Shown here: one piece after another, positions 32,320-32,682 of the stretch | Layout of the letters: every line of letters starts with the position of its first letter | Numbering within the stretch: the first letter of the stretch is position 1 | Source of the DNA: Letharia columbiana | Taxonomy: Eukaryota > Ascomycota > Lecanoromycetes > Lecanorales > Parmeliaceae | Assembly (NCBI RefSeq): GCF_014066305.1 | Contig: NW_023501095.1 | Coordinates: 305,001 to 337,682, forward strand | Reading direction: 5' to 3' | DNA: 32,682 nt | The notes under the pieces: generated by a model | Told to the model about the DNA's origin: nothing | What the model saw: the letters and a program-made list of their open reading frames with translations, nothing else | Databases searched by the model: none | Position numbers and translations under genes: made by a program

Positions 32320-32682
32320 TTTCGCTATCTATTAATTAGAAAGATACTTAGAATTTTATATTATAAATTCTTTCTTCTTATATTAAACGCTAATTCTTAG
32401 AGTCTATAAATTTTTTTAAGATAATTAAGAGATAGTAGACTTACTAATATATTATCTAATAACTCTTCACTATTAATCTCTTAATTTTTTATAAAAACTA
32501 CTTCTTATACTTAGTAATAGCGAAGCGATAACTTTATATTATTAAGTTTTTAGTTATTTACGCTATCTACCTTATAAGTCCTTTTAATATTTTTATTAAA
32601 AGTTATAGTCGATTTTAAAATATAATTCTTTTTAATTACAACATCTTTTTTATATAATAAATACTTTCTACTTATAGGTGTA
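32320..32682. other. end of window inside element B, no supported gene
   Basis: Counterpart of A about 11,551-11,914, with the TTAGAAAGATACTTAGAA motif at 32336-32353. The window ends in the middle of the element. Confidence 0.5.

Larger units (their letters stand above)
21515..32682 (+). mobile_element. element B: second direct copy of the large TIR element, truncated by the window
   Basis: Begins TACTAGTCGGAAAGGTATAA and is colinear with A from 748 to about 11,914, at an offset that stays between 20,766 and 20,772. The differences are mainly C/T and G/A, with a few small indels (for example poly-T length). The right half, including the hAT transposase, would lie beyond the window. The same internal duplications and repeats are present, so they predate the split of the two copies. 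Confidence 0.85.

Noticed and set aside
1..32682. Mitochondrial origin, suggested by very high A+T
   Set aside because: The CpA/TpG depletion with retained CpG, the transposon duplicates and the lack of any mitochondrial gene or tRNA point to RIP-mutated nuclear DNA.

Overview
This window looks like a RIP-mutated, AT-rich block from a filamentous ascomycete nuclear genome (Pezizomycotina). Nearly all of it is A+T. CpA and TpG are almost absent over long stretches while TpA is everywhere and scattered CpG survives. This is the mark of repeat-induced point mutation (C-to-T preferentially at CpA, on both strands). No intact protein-coding gene, tRNA or rRNA could be recognised. Every gene reported is a degraded pseudogene, read by tolerating TAA/TAG stops, which RIP makes from Gln and Trp codons. 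All pseudogene limits are therefore approximate.

Layout. Positions 1-747: less mutated flank with three tandem copies of a ~200-bp unit that reads as a helix-turn-helix fragment like those of pogo/Tc1-type transposases. Positions 748-20369: 'element A', about 19.6 kb, bounded by imperfect terminal inverted repeats of ~210 bp (outer bases TAYTRRYCGGAAAG). Positions 20370-21514: spacer holding a foldback (MITE-like) element with ~260-285-bp inverted arms. Position 21515 to the window end: 'element B', a second direct copy of the same element, colinear with A at an offset of about 20,766-20,772 and cut by the window edge at a point matching about A 11,914.

Content of the element, from copy A (and B where covered): two tandem minus-strand paralogues (1.35-1.94 and 3.87-4.48 kb) around another minus-strand reading region (3.1-3.8 kb); plus-strand coding-like regions at 4.9-6.15 kb, 6.9-8.37 kb (starting in nine 8-residue repeats) and 10.2-11.55 kb; a triple ~270-bp non-coding repeat at 8.43-9.23 kb; a minus-strand region at 12.1-13.8 kb with an internal 648-bp-spaced duplication; three 92-bp tandem repeats at 14.27-14.54 kb; and, near the right end, a plus-strand hAT-superfamily transposase pseudogene (17.4-19.56 kb). 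The hAT call rests on recognisable catalytic-core and C-terminal dimerisation motifs.

Interpretation (inference): this may be a very large cargo-carrying hAT-type DNA transposon, or a composite that captured a hAT gene, present as two head-to-tail copies and silenced by RIP. A size of ~20 kb with ~210-bp TIRs and several unrecognised genes is not typical of hAT elements, which makes the element itself the most interesting object here. The cargo proteins are not recognised and no function is claimed for them.
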